Assembly: GCA_015499995.1 (NCBI GenBank)
Contig: JADNRV010000107.1
Coordinates: 1-64,000 of the forward strand
Direction of reading: 5' to 3'
Source: Flammula alnicola
Taxonomy: Eukaryota; Basidiomycota; Agaricomycetes; Agaricales; Strophariaceae
DNA length: 64,000 nt
In this document: positions 1 to 11,160 of the stretch, piece after piece
Position numbering within the stretch: position 1 is the first letter of the stretch
How the letters are laid out: every line of letters starts with the position of its first letter
Made by a program: the position numbers and the translations under genes
Notes under the pieces: model-generated
What the model was told of the DNA's origin: nothing
Database searches by the model: none
The model's input: the letters and a program-made list of their open reading frames with translations, nothing else

Positions 1-2107
1 CTTGCTGACTCGCTCTCGAATGTAATGGTACCGGATGTGTATATGTTTAGCCTTCTTGTGACCCTTCTTGCTTTCCGTGAGAGAGATTTAGCCGGTGTTG
101 TCATTATAGAGGATAGCGGGTGCCGCCTGTTCGAGACCAGCTTCCCGCATGAATGAGTACATCCATACTGCCTGTTGGCATGCGCGGCTCGTCGCCATGT
201 ACTCAGCTTCCGTCGTGGATAGGGCGACGGTGTCCTGGCGTTTTGAGCTCCACGAAACCGGTCCTCCCGCCATCACGAATATATAAGCGCCCGTGGATCG
301 GCCAGTGTCGAGGAGGTCGCCAGCGTAGTCTGCGTCGACGTATCCTATCGGCTTAAGGCCATCCTGGGTGCCTCGATGGTAGGTGAGTTTATAATGCAAG
401 GTAGCTTTGATGTACGCAAGAACGTGCATCAATGCCTTCCAATGGGCCGGGCCTGGATTGACTTGAAAGCGTGCGAGAAGGTTCACGGCGAAAGATAAAT
501 CTGGGCGTGTCGCAACCTGAGCCCACATGATGCTTCCTAGTACCTCACGGTATGGTTTGTCTGCCATAAAGGCCTTCTGTTCTTCCGTGATGGCGCAGTC
601 GTCCAGAGTCAATTCGATTCCTGATGGGAGGGGCGTGTATTTTGGGTTGCATTCCGACATGCCGAAACGTTTGAGGATTCTTTCGAAGTATGGTCGTTGG
701 GATAGCGTGATCGCCCCCGTCTTCTCATTCTGCTGCATACTCATCCCGAGTATAAACCTTCCCTTTCCTTCTTCCTCCACTCTCTTGATTTCGTACGCGC
801 CTTCGAGCTCCCCTATCGCTTTCATCCCTTCTTTCCTCGTCGTAGAGCCACCAATAACGTCATCCGTGTAGGTGACATTTAGCGTGTACAGTCCATCAAC
901 AACGCGGTGTCAGACACATGGATCAGCGAGTGACTGGTAGTATCCTAGAGCATCGTACGTGCCAGATAGCTCCTCCTCCCAGTCATGCGCACCTGCCATC
1001 ATGCCGTAGACGGTTTTGTTCGCCCGGTACACCAAGTGCTCCTCCCCTGGCATGATGAAACCGGGTGCTTGGCAAGTGTAGGCTTCAAACTTGTTGACGC
1101 TGTTCAAGTACGCTGCGACGAAGTCGATTTGCCAGAGGTGCATCCCGAGGTGAGCAATGATTGCGATACACATCCGCATCGACTCCAGACGAGCTACTGA
1201 CGCATACGTTTGGTCAAAATCCATGCCTGGTATCTGGTTGAAGCCCTGCGCTACGAGACGGGCTTTACGGCGGGTGATTTCTCCATCGGCATTGTATTTG
1301 AATCCAAAAATCCATTTGAGTCCAATTACTTTCCGTCCGACAGGGCGCTCAACTTTGCTGAATACTCCTCGTTTGCGCATCACTTCCATTTCAGCTTCCA
1401 TCGGTGGCAGCCAAAGGTCGGCGTGGTCCATTGCGTCCTTGTAGGAATGCGGCAGGTATGTATCATTGTTGTACATATCATTGTCGGCCTTCGTCAACAG
1501 AGCCATGTACTCATCCAGATCTGCCTGAAACGTCTCCATGTGGGCTTGTTGGAATTCATTCGCATCAAGGTCCATGTCATATCCGGGCTGTGTGATGATA
1601 TATGGGTATGCAACGTTCGCAGTGGGGTCATCTATGGCCCAATCGTCACCCTGCTCTCTTGCACCAGCCTCTCTTATGGACGATTCTGCGGAATCCAATG
1701 CAGCGGCAGTAGGCCGAGAGATCCTTCCAGAGCGCCGAGGTAATGGTGGTAGGACTGGAGCAGGGTTGGCGACATTAAACAATTGTACGTTTGCTGGGCG
1801 TTGTGCGTGTGCTGTTGGCGCATTGTGTAGGACGTCCGTGGGTCTGTGGCGGGGTGCAACTGGCTGTATTTCTTGGACTAGATTACCAGCCCGTCCAGTC
1901 TGCACAGCGACAGGCACGTTATCCATGGGCGCCTGTGTCTTCTCGACGTCTGTTTGATTGTTGGGTTGTTCGAGATCAGGCACGTCCTCGAAAGTGAACA
2001 TGGGATCATTGTGTAGCTGTTTTTGGTCGAACAACGTGTGGTGTCCTGTGCCTTCCTCAAAAACTACGTTCCGTGCCTTGACAACAATGCCCGTGTTGCG
2101 ATCGAGG
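1..2107 (-). pseudogene. copia reverse transcriptase / RNase H segment (3' part of pol)
   Basis: Reading down from 2107, the frame carries a Pro/Gln-rich linker, then the copia RT core (start of RT near KWIFGFKYNADGEITRRKAR, then LVAQGFNQIPGMDFDQTYA). The catalytic YTDDV motif lies just after position 907. RNase H-like sequence ends with the DADYAGDLLDTGRST and ALSTTEAEYMA motifs. One frame runs throughout but is interrupted by TGA at 907-909, just before the YTDDV segment, and by TAA at 85-87 inside the RNase H region. The frame also continues upstream of the first in-frame ATG (near 2034) to the insertion edge at 2107. There it matches the frame of the gag-integrase segment across the inserted element. 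The element's 3' end lies left of the window. Confidence 0.9.
2100..2107. repeat. target-site duplication, left copy
   Basis: The sequence is GATCGAGG. Joining this copy directly to the sequence right of 8045 gives a continuous copia frame (A-Y-K-L-L-D-R-N-T-G), so it marks the insertion point. Confidence 0.9.
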
Positions 2108-2233
2108 CAGGATGTTCAGTAGAATTTCCCACTACCCATGTGACACCTTGTGTGACTAAGGTGCCATCACTGATGGCATAGCCTCACGAGCTCGTGGTGG
2201 CTATTTTTACCCATTAACAATGGACGAGCTCGT
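2108..2233. repeat. left terminal inverted repeat with ACGAGCTCGT palindromes
   Basis: This end pairs with the reverse complement of 7945-8037. The perfect 10-bp palindrome ACGAGCTCGT occurs at 2186-2195 and 2224-2233, in mirror positions to those on the right end. Such subterminal palindromes are commonly transposase binding sites. That function is inferred. Confidence 0.8.
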
Positions 2234-2544
2234 GTTAATTAAGGAATGGGCAAGCTTGAGGTAGATCAATGGATGAGCCCGCCATCAGGGCCAATGGCAG
2301 AGCTGTTTGCCCTTGGATGCATGGACGAGCTCTTGTTCCATTGATGGACAAGCTCGTCAAATTGGTGTTTTTGGGCTGGGGGGGGGAGGATTTTGTCGAT
2401 ATATTATATAGATTCTGCATTACCTCTTGCTCAGTAATATATTGAATTGCTATGCAGGAGCCATTTTGCATCAGAATTTGCATTGAATGCCAAATCCAGT
2501 GATTCCTCAGGGAAACCCTCTGACAAGTGTGTCTGATCTCTAGG

Positions 2545-2760
2545 AAATATATCTGACTTCCGGAAAAGTGCATTTAACTTCTGGGGAGGTGTGTCTGATC
2601 TCCAGGAAAGTGCAGCTGACTTCCAGAAAAGTGTGTCTGACTTCCCGGGAAATGTGTCTGCCTTCTAGGAAAGTGCATCTAATCTCCGGGGAAGTGCATC
2701 TGATCTCTGGGGAAGTGCATCTGACTTCCAGGAAAGTGCATTTGACTTCCAGGGAAACAC
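2545..2760. repeat. 22-bp tandem repeat
   Basis: About ten imperfect copies of a unit like AAGTGCATCTGACTTCCAGG, alternating with ATCTCCGGGG variants. It is found only on the left side of the element, so the two arms are not symmetrical. The open frames here are by-products of the repeat and are not genes. Confidence 0.8.
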
Positions 2761-2764
2761 ATTG

Positions 2765-4015
2765 AGTCTCCTGGAATGTACACAGAGCTCTGGAGGTGCA
2801 TACAGGTCCGCCGGAATGCATGTGGAGCTCTGGAGATGCATGCAGGTCCCCCGGAATGTATACAGAGAGCTGGAGAGGCTTACATGTCTGCCTAAATTAA
2901 TACGGAGTCCGGATTTGCTTGTGAATCTGCCAGAATGCACACAGAGCTCCGGAGATGCTTACATGTCCACCTAAATTAATACAGAGTCCGGATTTGCTTG
3001 TGAGTCTGCCGGAATGCACACGGAGCTCCGGAGATGCATGCAGCTTCACTGGAATGCACGCAGAGCTCTGGAGATGCATTTAGGTCCAGACAAATTTATG
3101 CATAGTGCCAGAGAGGCTTACATGTCTGCCTAAATTAAACTGGAGTCCGGATGTGCTTGTGAGTCTGCCAGAATGCATGCAGAGCTCCTGAGATGCATGC
3201 AGGTCCTCCGGAATGCACGCGGAGCTCTGGAGAGGCTTACATGTCTGCCTAAATTAATACGGAGTCCGGATTTGCTTGTGAATCCGCCGGAATGCACGCG
3301 GAGCTCCGGAGATGCTTACATGTCCACCTAAATTAATACAGAGTCCGGATTTGCTTGCGAGTCCGCCGGAATGCATGCAGAGCTCCGGAGATGCATGCAG
3401 GTCCACCGGAATGCACACAGAGCTTTGGAGAGGCTTATATATCCGCATAAATTAATACGGAGTCCGGACTTGCTTGTGAGTCCGCCGGAATGCACGTGGA
3501 GCTCCGGAGATGCATACAGGTCACCTAAATTTATGTGGAGCTCCAGAGAGGCTTATAGGTCTGCCGGAATGCACGCAGAGCTCTGGAGAGGCTTACATGT
3601 CCACCTAAATTAATACAGATTCCGGATTTGCTTGTGAATCCGCCGGAATGTGCGCGGAGGTCCGAGATGCATACAGGTCCACCGGAATGCACATAGAGCT
3701 CCGGAGATGCATATAGGTCCACCTAAATTTATGCGGAGCTCTGGAGAGGCTTATAGGTCTGCCTAAATTAACACAGAGTCCAGATTTGCTTGTAACTCTG
3801 CCGGAATGCATGCAGAGGTCCGGAGATGCATACAGGTCTGCCGGAATGCACATGGCCCTCCGGAGATGCATACAGATCCACCTCAATTTATGCAGAGCTC
3901 CGGAGAGGCTTATAGGTCCACCTAAACTTACATAGAGCTCTGGAGAGGCTTAGATGTCTGCCTAAATTAACACGGAGTCCGGATTTGCTTGTGACTCTGC
4001 CAGAATGTATATGGA
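2765..4015 (+). repeat. left subterminal array of about 40-bp modular units
   Basis: The array is built from three related monomers of about 39-40 bp. One contains GAGCTCCGGAGATGCAT, one GAGCTCTGGAGAGGCTTACA, and one GAGTCCGGATTTGCTTGTGA. Linkers are of the CCGCCGGAATGCA or CACCTAAATTAAT type. Monomer order varies, giving spacings of about 78, 118 and 160 bp between equivalent positions. All open frames through the array are spurious. Confidence 0.9.
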
Positions 4016-5335
4016 GCTTGGGTCTCTAGATTAAAGAACAGACATCTAGGCACACTACAGGCCGGGTCATGTGAAATTGCCAAAGGCACCGAGGACGTGG
4101 AGCAGTGGGGTAAAAGCAGACGCCCATAGATGTGCCTGTAGCAATGCCGATCAAAGCTCGGATCAAAGGGATACCTATTTGGAAATATATACCATATCGG
4201 GTATGTCTGGCTACAGTAAGATGTCCAGGGTGCATAACACGACATACCGAGATCCCAGATGCACACTGAGGGTACTAGGGTACAGGGTACAGTCTTAAGT
4301 GCTTAAGTTAGCTGAACCGAAGGTGATCTGAGCTCCTGATGCATCCAAAAATGCACAATCAAGTGAAAGCGCATGGAAACTGTACTCCACAGTCTTCCAC
4401 CCATGCACAAATGCTTATGAATTCTCTATAATCTCGTCATTGTGTCTATGTAATAATATTTAATCTCAGTAGTATACAAGTAGCCCTGTAACACTGTAGA
4501 AGACAAGCAATTTACCACCCATGAGTTTTGAGCGCTTAAGATCTCATCTAAGGGTTCCGCCTCTAAGGTATTTCAAAAGCAAGTGTCCCAATATAATAAA
4601 AAACCAGTAAACATTCTAAATAAACTGTCTAAGATAAGATGGCATGCCTAAGTGGTTTACCAAGTTAAAGAAAAGAGAGTTATAAACTGAGGGACTTGTC
4701 TAAGTGACTTGTTCAAAACCACCTATTGTCAAAGGACATCTGGGGCACCTGGACTGTAGTGCCAGTAGATGAAAGTGTCTACGTGCCTCTGGCCATCATA
4801 GTGTCAGTAGATGAAAGTGTCTACGTGCCTCTGGCCATCGTAGTGTCAGCAGATAAGATGTCTGTGCGCCTCTTTCCACAAGCATAGTTTTGAGATAAGT
4901 TAAAGGGCGTAGAGCTATCTTCTCAATTGGAGAACAAGTTAAGACAACAAGTTAAGACAACAAGTTAAGACAAGATCAGATAGCAGTTTATGCATAGAGC
5001 ACTTCAGAACACCAGTTACGAATATACACAAGTCTATTGGACTTAAAATGACCTATTGACTATTAGGCACTTGAGACCTTGTCCAAGCCATTATATAGTT
5101 AAGAACCTTCTTTTATAGCAAGTCTACTATCAGATATTGATATTATAAAACTATTATCCTCCCCTTGGATGAACTAAGTCAACTAAATATTAATTTGGGT
5201 GTTTGAAGTGTAGACTACTAGTATTAGAAGTGAAGCAAGTTAGATTTGATAGTGATCCTGTTAGTAGACATTACAAAGTCTATTAAATGTGACTACTTTA
5301 TTATCTAGTAGTTCACACACACCTGGTACTAAGCA
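4016..5335. other. unique AT-rich spacer of the TIR element
   Basis: There is no convincing gene. It includes three copies of a 42-bp repeat starting at 4757, 4799 and 4841 (the third diverged), and three copies of a 13-bp unit ACAAGTTAAGACA near 4931-4970. The rest looks unique. Its edges mark where the left array stops and the array sequence resumes. Confidence 0.6.
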
Positions 5336-7600
5336 TGTTTAACAGAGTCTGGATTTGCTTGCGGGTCCACTGAAATTTAAGTGGAGCTCCAGAGATGCTT
5401 ACAGGTCTGCCTAAATTAACACAGCGGTCCAGAAATCCTGTTGCAAGCATCTCCAGAGCTCCGCATAAATTTAGGTGGACCTGTATGCATCGCTGGAGGT
5501 CCCTGTGCATCCTGGCAGACCTGTATGCATCCCCAGACCTCTGCATGCATTCCGGCAGAGTCACAAGCAAATCCGGACTCTGTGTTAATTTAGGCAGACC
5601 TATAAGCCTCTCCAGAGCTCCGCATAAATTTAGGTGGACCTATATGCATCTCCGGAGCTCTATGTGCATTCTGGTGGACCTGTATGCATCTCCGGACCTC
5701 CGCGCACATTCCGGCGGATTCACAAGCAAATCCGGAATCTGTATTAATTTAGGTGGACATGTAAGCCTCTCCAGAGCTCTGCATGCATTCTGGCGGACCT
5801 GCATGCAAATCCGGAGCTCCACATGCATTCCGGCAGACTCACAAGCAAATTCGGACTCTGTATTAATTTATGTGGATATGCAAGCCTCTCTGGAGCTCTG
5901 CATCCATTCCGATGGACCTACATTCATCTCCGGAGCTCCGTGCACATTCCGGCAGACTCACAAGCAAATCTGGACTCTGTATTGATTTAGGCGGACATGT
6001 AAGCCTCTCCAGAGCTCCGCATAAATTTAGGTGGACCTGTATGCATCTCCGGAGCTCCATGTGCATTCCGGCGGATTCACAAGCAAATTCGGACTCTGTA
6101 TTAATTTAGGCGGACATGTAAGCTTCTCTGGAGCTCTGCGTACATTCCGGCGGACTCACAAGCCAATCTGGCCTCCGTGTTAATTTAGGTGGACATGTAT
6201 GCATCTCCAGAGCTCCGTGTGCATTCCGGCGGACCTGCATGCATCTCCGGACTTTCTACGTACATTCCGGCGGACTTACAAGCAAATCCAGACTCCGTAT
6301 TAATTTAGGCAGACATGTAAGCCTCTGTGGAGCTCTGCATGCATTCCAGCAGACCTGCATGCAAATCCAGAGCTCCATGTGCATTCCGGCGGACTCACCA
6401 GCAATTCCGGACTTCATCTTAATTTAGGTGGACATGTAAGCCTCTCTGGAGCTCCGCGTACATTCCGGCGGACCTGCAAGCCTCTCTGGAGCTCTGCGTT
6501 CATTCCGGCGGACCTCCATGCATCTCCAGAGCTCCGTGTGCATTCCGGCGGACTCACAAGCAATTCCGGACTCCATATTAATTCATGTGGACATGCAAGC
6601 ATCTCTGGAGCTCTGTGTGCATTCCGGTGGACCTGTATGCATCTCCAGAGCTCCACGTGCATTCCAGCAGACTCACAAGCAATTCCGGACTCCATATTAA
6701 TTTATGTCAACATGCAAGCCTCTCTGGAGCTCTGCGCCCATTCCGGCGGACCTGCATGCATCTCCAGAGCTCTACGTCCATTCCAGCAGACTCACAAGAC
6801 AATCCGGCCTCTGTGTTAATTTAGGTGGAGCTCTACGCCTCTCCAGAGCTCCGCATAAATTTAGGTTGCCCTGTATGCATCTCCACAGCTCCACATGCAT
6901 CCCTGCAGACTCACAAGCACATCCGGACTCTGGTTTAATTCAGGCGGACCTCTAAGCCTCTCTGGCACTCTGCATAAATTTACCTGGACCTGTATGCATC
7001 TCCGGAGCTCCACGTACATTCCAGTAGACCTGTATGCATCTCCAGAGCTCCATATACATTCCAGCAGACTCACAAGCAAATCCAGAATCTGTGTTAATTT
7101 AGGCGGACCTGTAGACATCTCCAGCACTCCATGTAAATTTATGTGAACCTCTAAGCCTGTCCAGAGATCTGGATAAATTTAGGCAGACCCATTAGCATCT
7201 CCGGAGCTCCCTGTACATTCCGGCAGACTCACAAGACATTCCGGCCTCAGTGTTAATTTAGGTGGAGCTCTAAGCCTCTCCGGAGCTCCATGTAAATTTA
7301 GGCAGACCTATAAGCCTCTCCGGAGCTCTGTGTAAGTATATGCAGATCTGTAATTGTCTCCGGAGCTGTGCTTAAATTTAGGTGGACCTGTAAGCACATC
7401 CGGATCTCTTCTGTTATTTTACGTGGACTCACAAGCATCTCTGGACTCCATGTTAATTTAGGCACTGCAGAGCTCTATGTTAATTCAGGTGGACTTGTAA
7501 GCAATGAGCATCTCCAGTGCTTGGTGTTCATTTAGATAAAATTGCAAGCAACTCCAGAGCTCTGGAATAATTTAGGCAGACCTATCCGGTCTGCCTAATT
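5336..7600 (-). repeat. right subterminal array, same units inverted
   Basis: After one short stretch in the left-array orientation (about 5336-5440), the units switch strand near 5446 and run inverted to about 7600. The same three monomers are present as reverse complements (for example ATGCATCTCCGGAGCTC and TCACAAGCAAATCCGGACTC). Units become more diverged past 7300. With the left array this could form a large imperfect hairpin. Confidence 0.9.
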
Positions 7601-7889
7601 TGACAGACAGGTCTGGAGGTGTTTGCATCTTGAGACTGAGATGCAGCATGGATTGCAGGTGAAGACCTGATAAATTGACATCCTGGATCAGAAATCTTCC
7701 AGACCTTACTCAAATTGAAGTCATCATTCCAGGTTTGGAGAAGAAAAAAGGTGACGGGCTTGTGAAGAGCTTTGAATAATGAGATGTATTAATAGTATAA
7801 ATGTTATGATGACTGCCTACAGTACATAAGGAATCCACCTAGCAAGCTATTCCAGCATGACAGGCAAGCTTGGCCTTGCTGGCTGGACC
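7601..7889. other. unique sequence between right array and right terminus
   Basis: No gene or recognisable repeat is seen. It is part of the TIR element. Confidence 0.5.
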
Positions 7890-8037
7890 TACACGAGCTC
7901 GCTTGGCCTCTCACGAGCTCGTCCATCCTGGATGGGTATTTTTGGCAGCACGAGCTCGTGAGGCTAGGCCATCACTGATGGTACTTATGTCACACAAGGT
8001 AATACACTATATATGGTAATTAGCTACAGAACTTTCT
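7890..8037. repeat. right terminal inverted repeat with ACGAGCTCGT palindromes
   Basis: This is the inverse of the left end. ACGAGCTCGT occurs at 7913-7922 and 7950-7959, with a partial copy at about 7892-7901. CCATCACTGATGG, close to the terminus, is also found inverted near 2163-2180. Confidence 0.8.
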
Positions 8038-8045
8038 GATCGAGG
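8038..8045. repeat. target-site duplication, right copy
   Basis: GATCGAGG, identical to 2100-2107. The leading G could instead be the last base of a CAG..CTG element terminus, in which case the duplication is 7 bp. Confidence 0.88.
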
Positions 8046-10510
8046 AGCTTGTATGCATCGCGGCCATAATACCCGATCAGAGTGTACTTGATAGAGGTCG
8101 AGTCGAGTTTGGATGGGTTTATTTCCTTCGGTATCTTTGCGTATGCAATGGATCCAATGGGTCTCAGGTGCGAGACATCCTGTCGTTTTCCAAACCATTT
8201 CTCTGCTGGAATTTGGCCTGGGTGTCGACGCGATGGCATGAGATTGTGAATGTAAATTACAGCTGCAAGGATATCCGCCCAGTAGGAAGGAGGGAGCCCA
8301 GAATCACATCGGACACACCTAACCCCTTCAATGATCGTGCGGTTTGTTCGCTCAGGAACCCCGTTAGCTGAGTGAGCGTATGGCGCTGGTGTCTCGATGA
8401 TGATGCCATGTTCTGTGCAGAAGTCGGCCAGAGCATGCGTAAGGAATTCTTTGGCCATGTCGAGGCGGATTCTTTTGAGTCTTTTGCCAGTGTGGAGCTC
8501 TGCTTCTGCCTTATAGGCTTTGAGTGCTTGGAGTACTGCGTCGCCAGATTTCTCGCTCAGGAAATATTCCTTCCGAAATGACGATCCTCCATCGGTAACT
8601 ATCATGGCATATTTTGCCCCTCCACTCGAAGTCACACGCGCGGGTCCCCATAGGTCGATGTGAACCCTCTCGAGAACCTCCTTTTCCGGGATGACCTTCT
8701 CATCATATGGCCTTGAGGTTTGCTTGCCATATATACAATCCTCACACATTCCAAGATTCTCCTTTCCGTTAACGATCTGGAGACCGTCGACCAGATTTTT
8801 GCTCGCCATATCTTGGATTGTACGCTTTCCGAAATGACAAAAGCGTCGGTGCCATTGGTCAATCGAGGTTGGTTTCTCATGTGACTTTGCTGGCATTGCA
8901 ACGTGTGGGGTATTTTTAATATTGTTGACTTCCTCGAAAACGTACATTCCCTTTTCCTTGTTGACTGATAGGAAATGTTGCCCAGAAGGGTTGATCAATT
9001 TGCACATTCCCCTCCTGAAGTGGACACCAAAGCCTGCATTGTCGAATCGGCTCACAGAAATCAGATTTGCGGCGAAATCGGGGGTATGGAGACAGTTTGT
9101 TAAGGTTAGGCTCGTTTGGAGGCTTCCCGATTTATATTGTTTGCTGACTGTCCCTCTTCCATGGATTTTGAATCGAGCTCCTCGGCTGGCGGCTTGGCCT
9201 TCCTGGTGCTCGCTGAACGGTTCATACGAGGAGAAATCCGATTTATTAACGAAGCAATGGTTGCTTGCCCCGGAGTCTGCGTACGTCATGATATCTAGGT
9301 TGGTACCAGCTGTACTCATCGCTAAGGTATTCCCATCCTTTTCTCGCTTCTCTGGTATAGCTGTGATGACGTATTCAGATTCATGGGTTTCTCCGGTTTT
9401 GGGGTCAGGTGGATTGGTGACGATGAGTCCATGTTGGATTGGGTCAATGAGAGTGATTTTCCCATAGACTATGGAGCCCTCGTTGACGAGTTCCGGCATA
9501 TCATCATCTGTATCCATGTCCATCTCCTCCAGTCCCACGCACTGTGCGGCGAGAGCGTATGCTGTTTCTGTTACTGCCGCGTTTGCGATTGGCTGTGCTG
9601 TCGTTGCACTGGTTGCTGAACCCATAGCTCCGCCTCTCTGGCCAAACCCAGGGGGGAATTGTCCCTCCTTTCCTCCGCCTTTCCAGTAGCAATCGGCGAT
9701 GAGGTGTCCTTTTCGTCGACAGATCGGGTTGGTGCAGACCTTCTTTTGGTATGCTTCAGTCTTGGTTGAGACTTTCAGGGCAATCGCTGATGATCCAGGG
9801 GCAGATACGCGGCCGGTCCGATTAACTCGGCTCCAGTGTTGCTCAAGGCGAATGATGGTATCGATAGATGACGACGACGTGTGCAGGGTCGAGATGATGT
9901 TGTCCCAGGATGGTGGCAATGATGCTAGTATGATTTCACGGAAATCGGCATCATCGATCTTGGCGCCCACGGCATTTGCTCGCTTGTGCTTGGTGTGGAG
10001 GTCGGCTAGGTGCGTGGGGAAATCCTCTCCATCGTTGAGTCGAGCGCTTCTGAGCTCTCGTTGCGCGTAGACTCTCACGAGGTCGGTGGATGTCTTGTAC
10101 CTGTCAGCCAAGGATTTCCATGCCTCCGCCGCTGAACCGTCGGTTTTGAGTCCGAGCCCTGTTGGGTTCTTGACATTTTGACGGATCGCGATGTGGCACC
10201 AGGCATCCCTCGCATCCCACTCTTCCCATGTTGGGTTTGTCGATGTCCATGGTGTTTCGGCACCAGATCCAACAGTGGTAGTGGTAGCTGCAGCCGCAGC
10301 AGCTATAACTGCAGGTGTAGTAGTTTGTGTGGTGGTTGTGGATGTGCCGGGTGTCGCTGGTTGTAGTATGGTGCCATCTATGTATCCTCGTGCTCCTCGA
10401 AGTCGGCACGCCATTAGGATTGTGTCGCACCATTCCAAATGGTTTGTTCCGTTGAATTTTTCATCGTCTGGGAGTAGTGGCGGGGATAACCCGCTGCCTT
10501 TTGTGGCCAT
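8038..10510 (-). pseudogene. copia gag-protease-integrase segment (5' part of pol)
   Basis: An 828-codon frame starts at ATG 10510. In order it holds a gag domain (residues about 1-250), a zinc knuckle CTNPICRRKGHLIADC (C-x4-C-x4-H-x4-C), an aspartic protease core ADSGASNHC, a GAG-pre-integrase HHCC region, and an integrase core. The integrase acidic residues lie in HIDLWGP, IRLDMAKEF and ANGVPERTNRTI. The frame stops at 8026-8024 only because foreign sequence begins at 8037. The true frame would continue at 2107. This half has no internal stop, so the inserted element, and not point decay, cut it. It was probably a working polyprotein until then. Confidence 0.93.
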
Positions 10511-11160
10511 GTGTGTGTAGTCTCGCTGAGCCTAGCGATTGTCAGTGTCCGGGTTCTTCTGGTTAAAATTTTTGCGCGGGGCCCATAACCTAAAGTTACG
10601 TGCGCAGATAAGTAACTCAGACGGACACGAAGATGTGTAACGGCTAGTATTTTACCTAAAGTTACGTGCGCAGATAAGTAACTATAGGGAAACATTAGTC
10701 TACTTTTAATAAAGGTAGAGTAAGAGAATACTGACCTCAGACGGACACGAAGATGTGTAACGGCTGAGGCTCAGTGAAAAATGTGCTGCGAAGATATCCG
10801 CGCACGGGAAATCCCGCACGCGATTGCGTGCTAGTGAGAACGGTATGTATCAAATAGGTAAGTAAGTAAAGAATAGTAGGACTTATATCAAAAGAAAAGG
10901 GTGTCATGCCCATTTACACTAACAGTATTGTTGTTTAGAACTTGTATCCGCGTTCTTTGGACGAACTGGGGCAGAATCAGGGTATCAATCCCCTGGCGCT
11001 CCGTGTGTGTATGCGAGGAAAATATCTCTAAGCGCAGAAGGGGGCAGCCTGTTGGTGCCGTGCGAGTGATTGAATAAACGAGCATACTAGGAAGCATCCC
11101 AGTCACGGTTGGATGTTGTTTGCTGTAAAACATCAGGCGAGTTTCCCCCATCTGTAGTGG
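10511..11160 (-). other. copia 5' leader and probable LTR
   Basis: This lies upstream of gag on the minus strand. A candidate primer-binding site, TGGGCCCCGCGC on the minus strand, lies at about 10574-10585 and would put the LTR end near 10586. Two blocks are duplicated inside the presumed LTR: CTAAAGTTACGTGCGCAGAT (about 10590 and 10658) and CAGACGGACACGAAGATGTG (10618 and 10738). The outer LTR edge is unknown because no second LTR lies in the window. Confidence 0.5.

Larger units (their letters stand above)
2108..8037. mobile_element. 5.93-kb non-autonomous TIR / foldback-like DNA element
   Basis: The element is bounded by direct copies of GATCGAGG (2100-2107 and 8038-8045) and sits inside the copia pol frame. 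The two ends are imperfect inverted repeats of about 90 bp. Both begin CAGnAnGTTCnGTAG and later share CCTTGTGTGAC and TAGCCTCACGAGCTCGTG. The interior contains no transposase-like frame. It consists of arrays of about 40-bp units, in one orientation on the left (to 4015) and in the opposite orientation on the right (from about 5446), around a 1.3-kb unique spacer. An 8-bp duplication fits hAT or KDZ-type transposases. The superfamily is inference. Confidence 0.9.
1..11160 (-). mobile_element. Ty1/copia LTR retrotransposon, decayed and split
   Basis: Copia order on the minus strand is gag, protease, integrase (10510 down to about 8038), then reverse transcriptase and RNase H (2107 down to 1). 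Integrase before reverse transcriptase is diagnostic of Ty1/copia. The two halves are separated by a 5.93-kb DNA element at 2108-8037. The 5' LTR and leader should lie in about 10511-11160, but its edges cannot be fixed because the partner LTR is outside the window. In-frame stops at 907-909 and 85-87 show that the copy is dead. The upper boundary is approximate. Confidence 0.9.

Noticed and set aside
2235..7146. Many 60-196 codon frames with repeating Cys/Ser/Pro-rich peptides
   Set aside because: They are translations of the 40-bp and 22-bp arrays in several frames and on both strands, with no start context, introns or domain.
2765..7600. CRISPR-like look of spaced repeats
   Set aside because: The genome is eukaryotic, the spacers are themselves repeats, and the arrays invert in the middle. 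They are transposon subterminal repeats.
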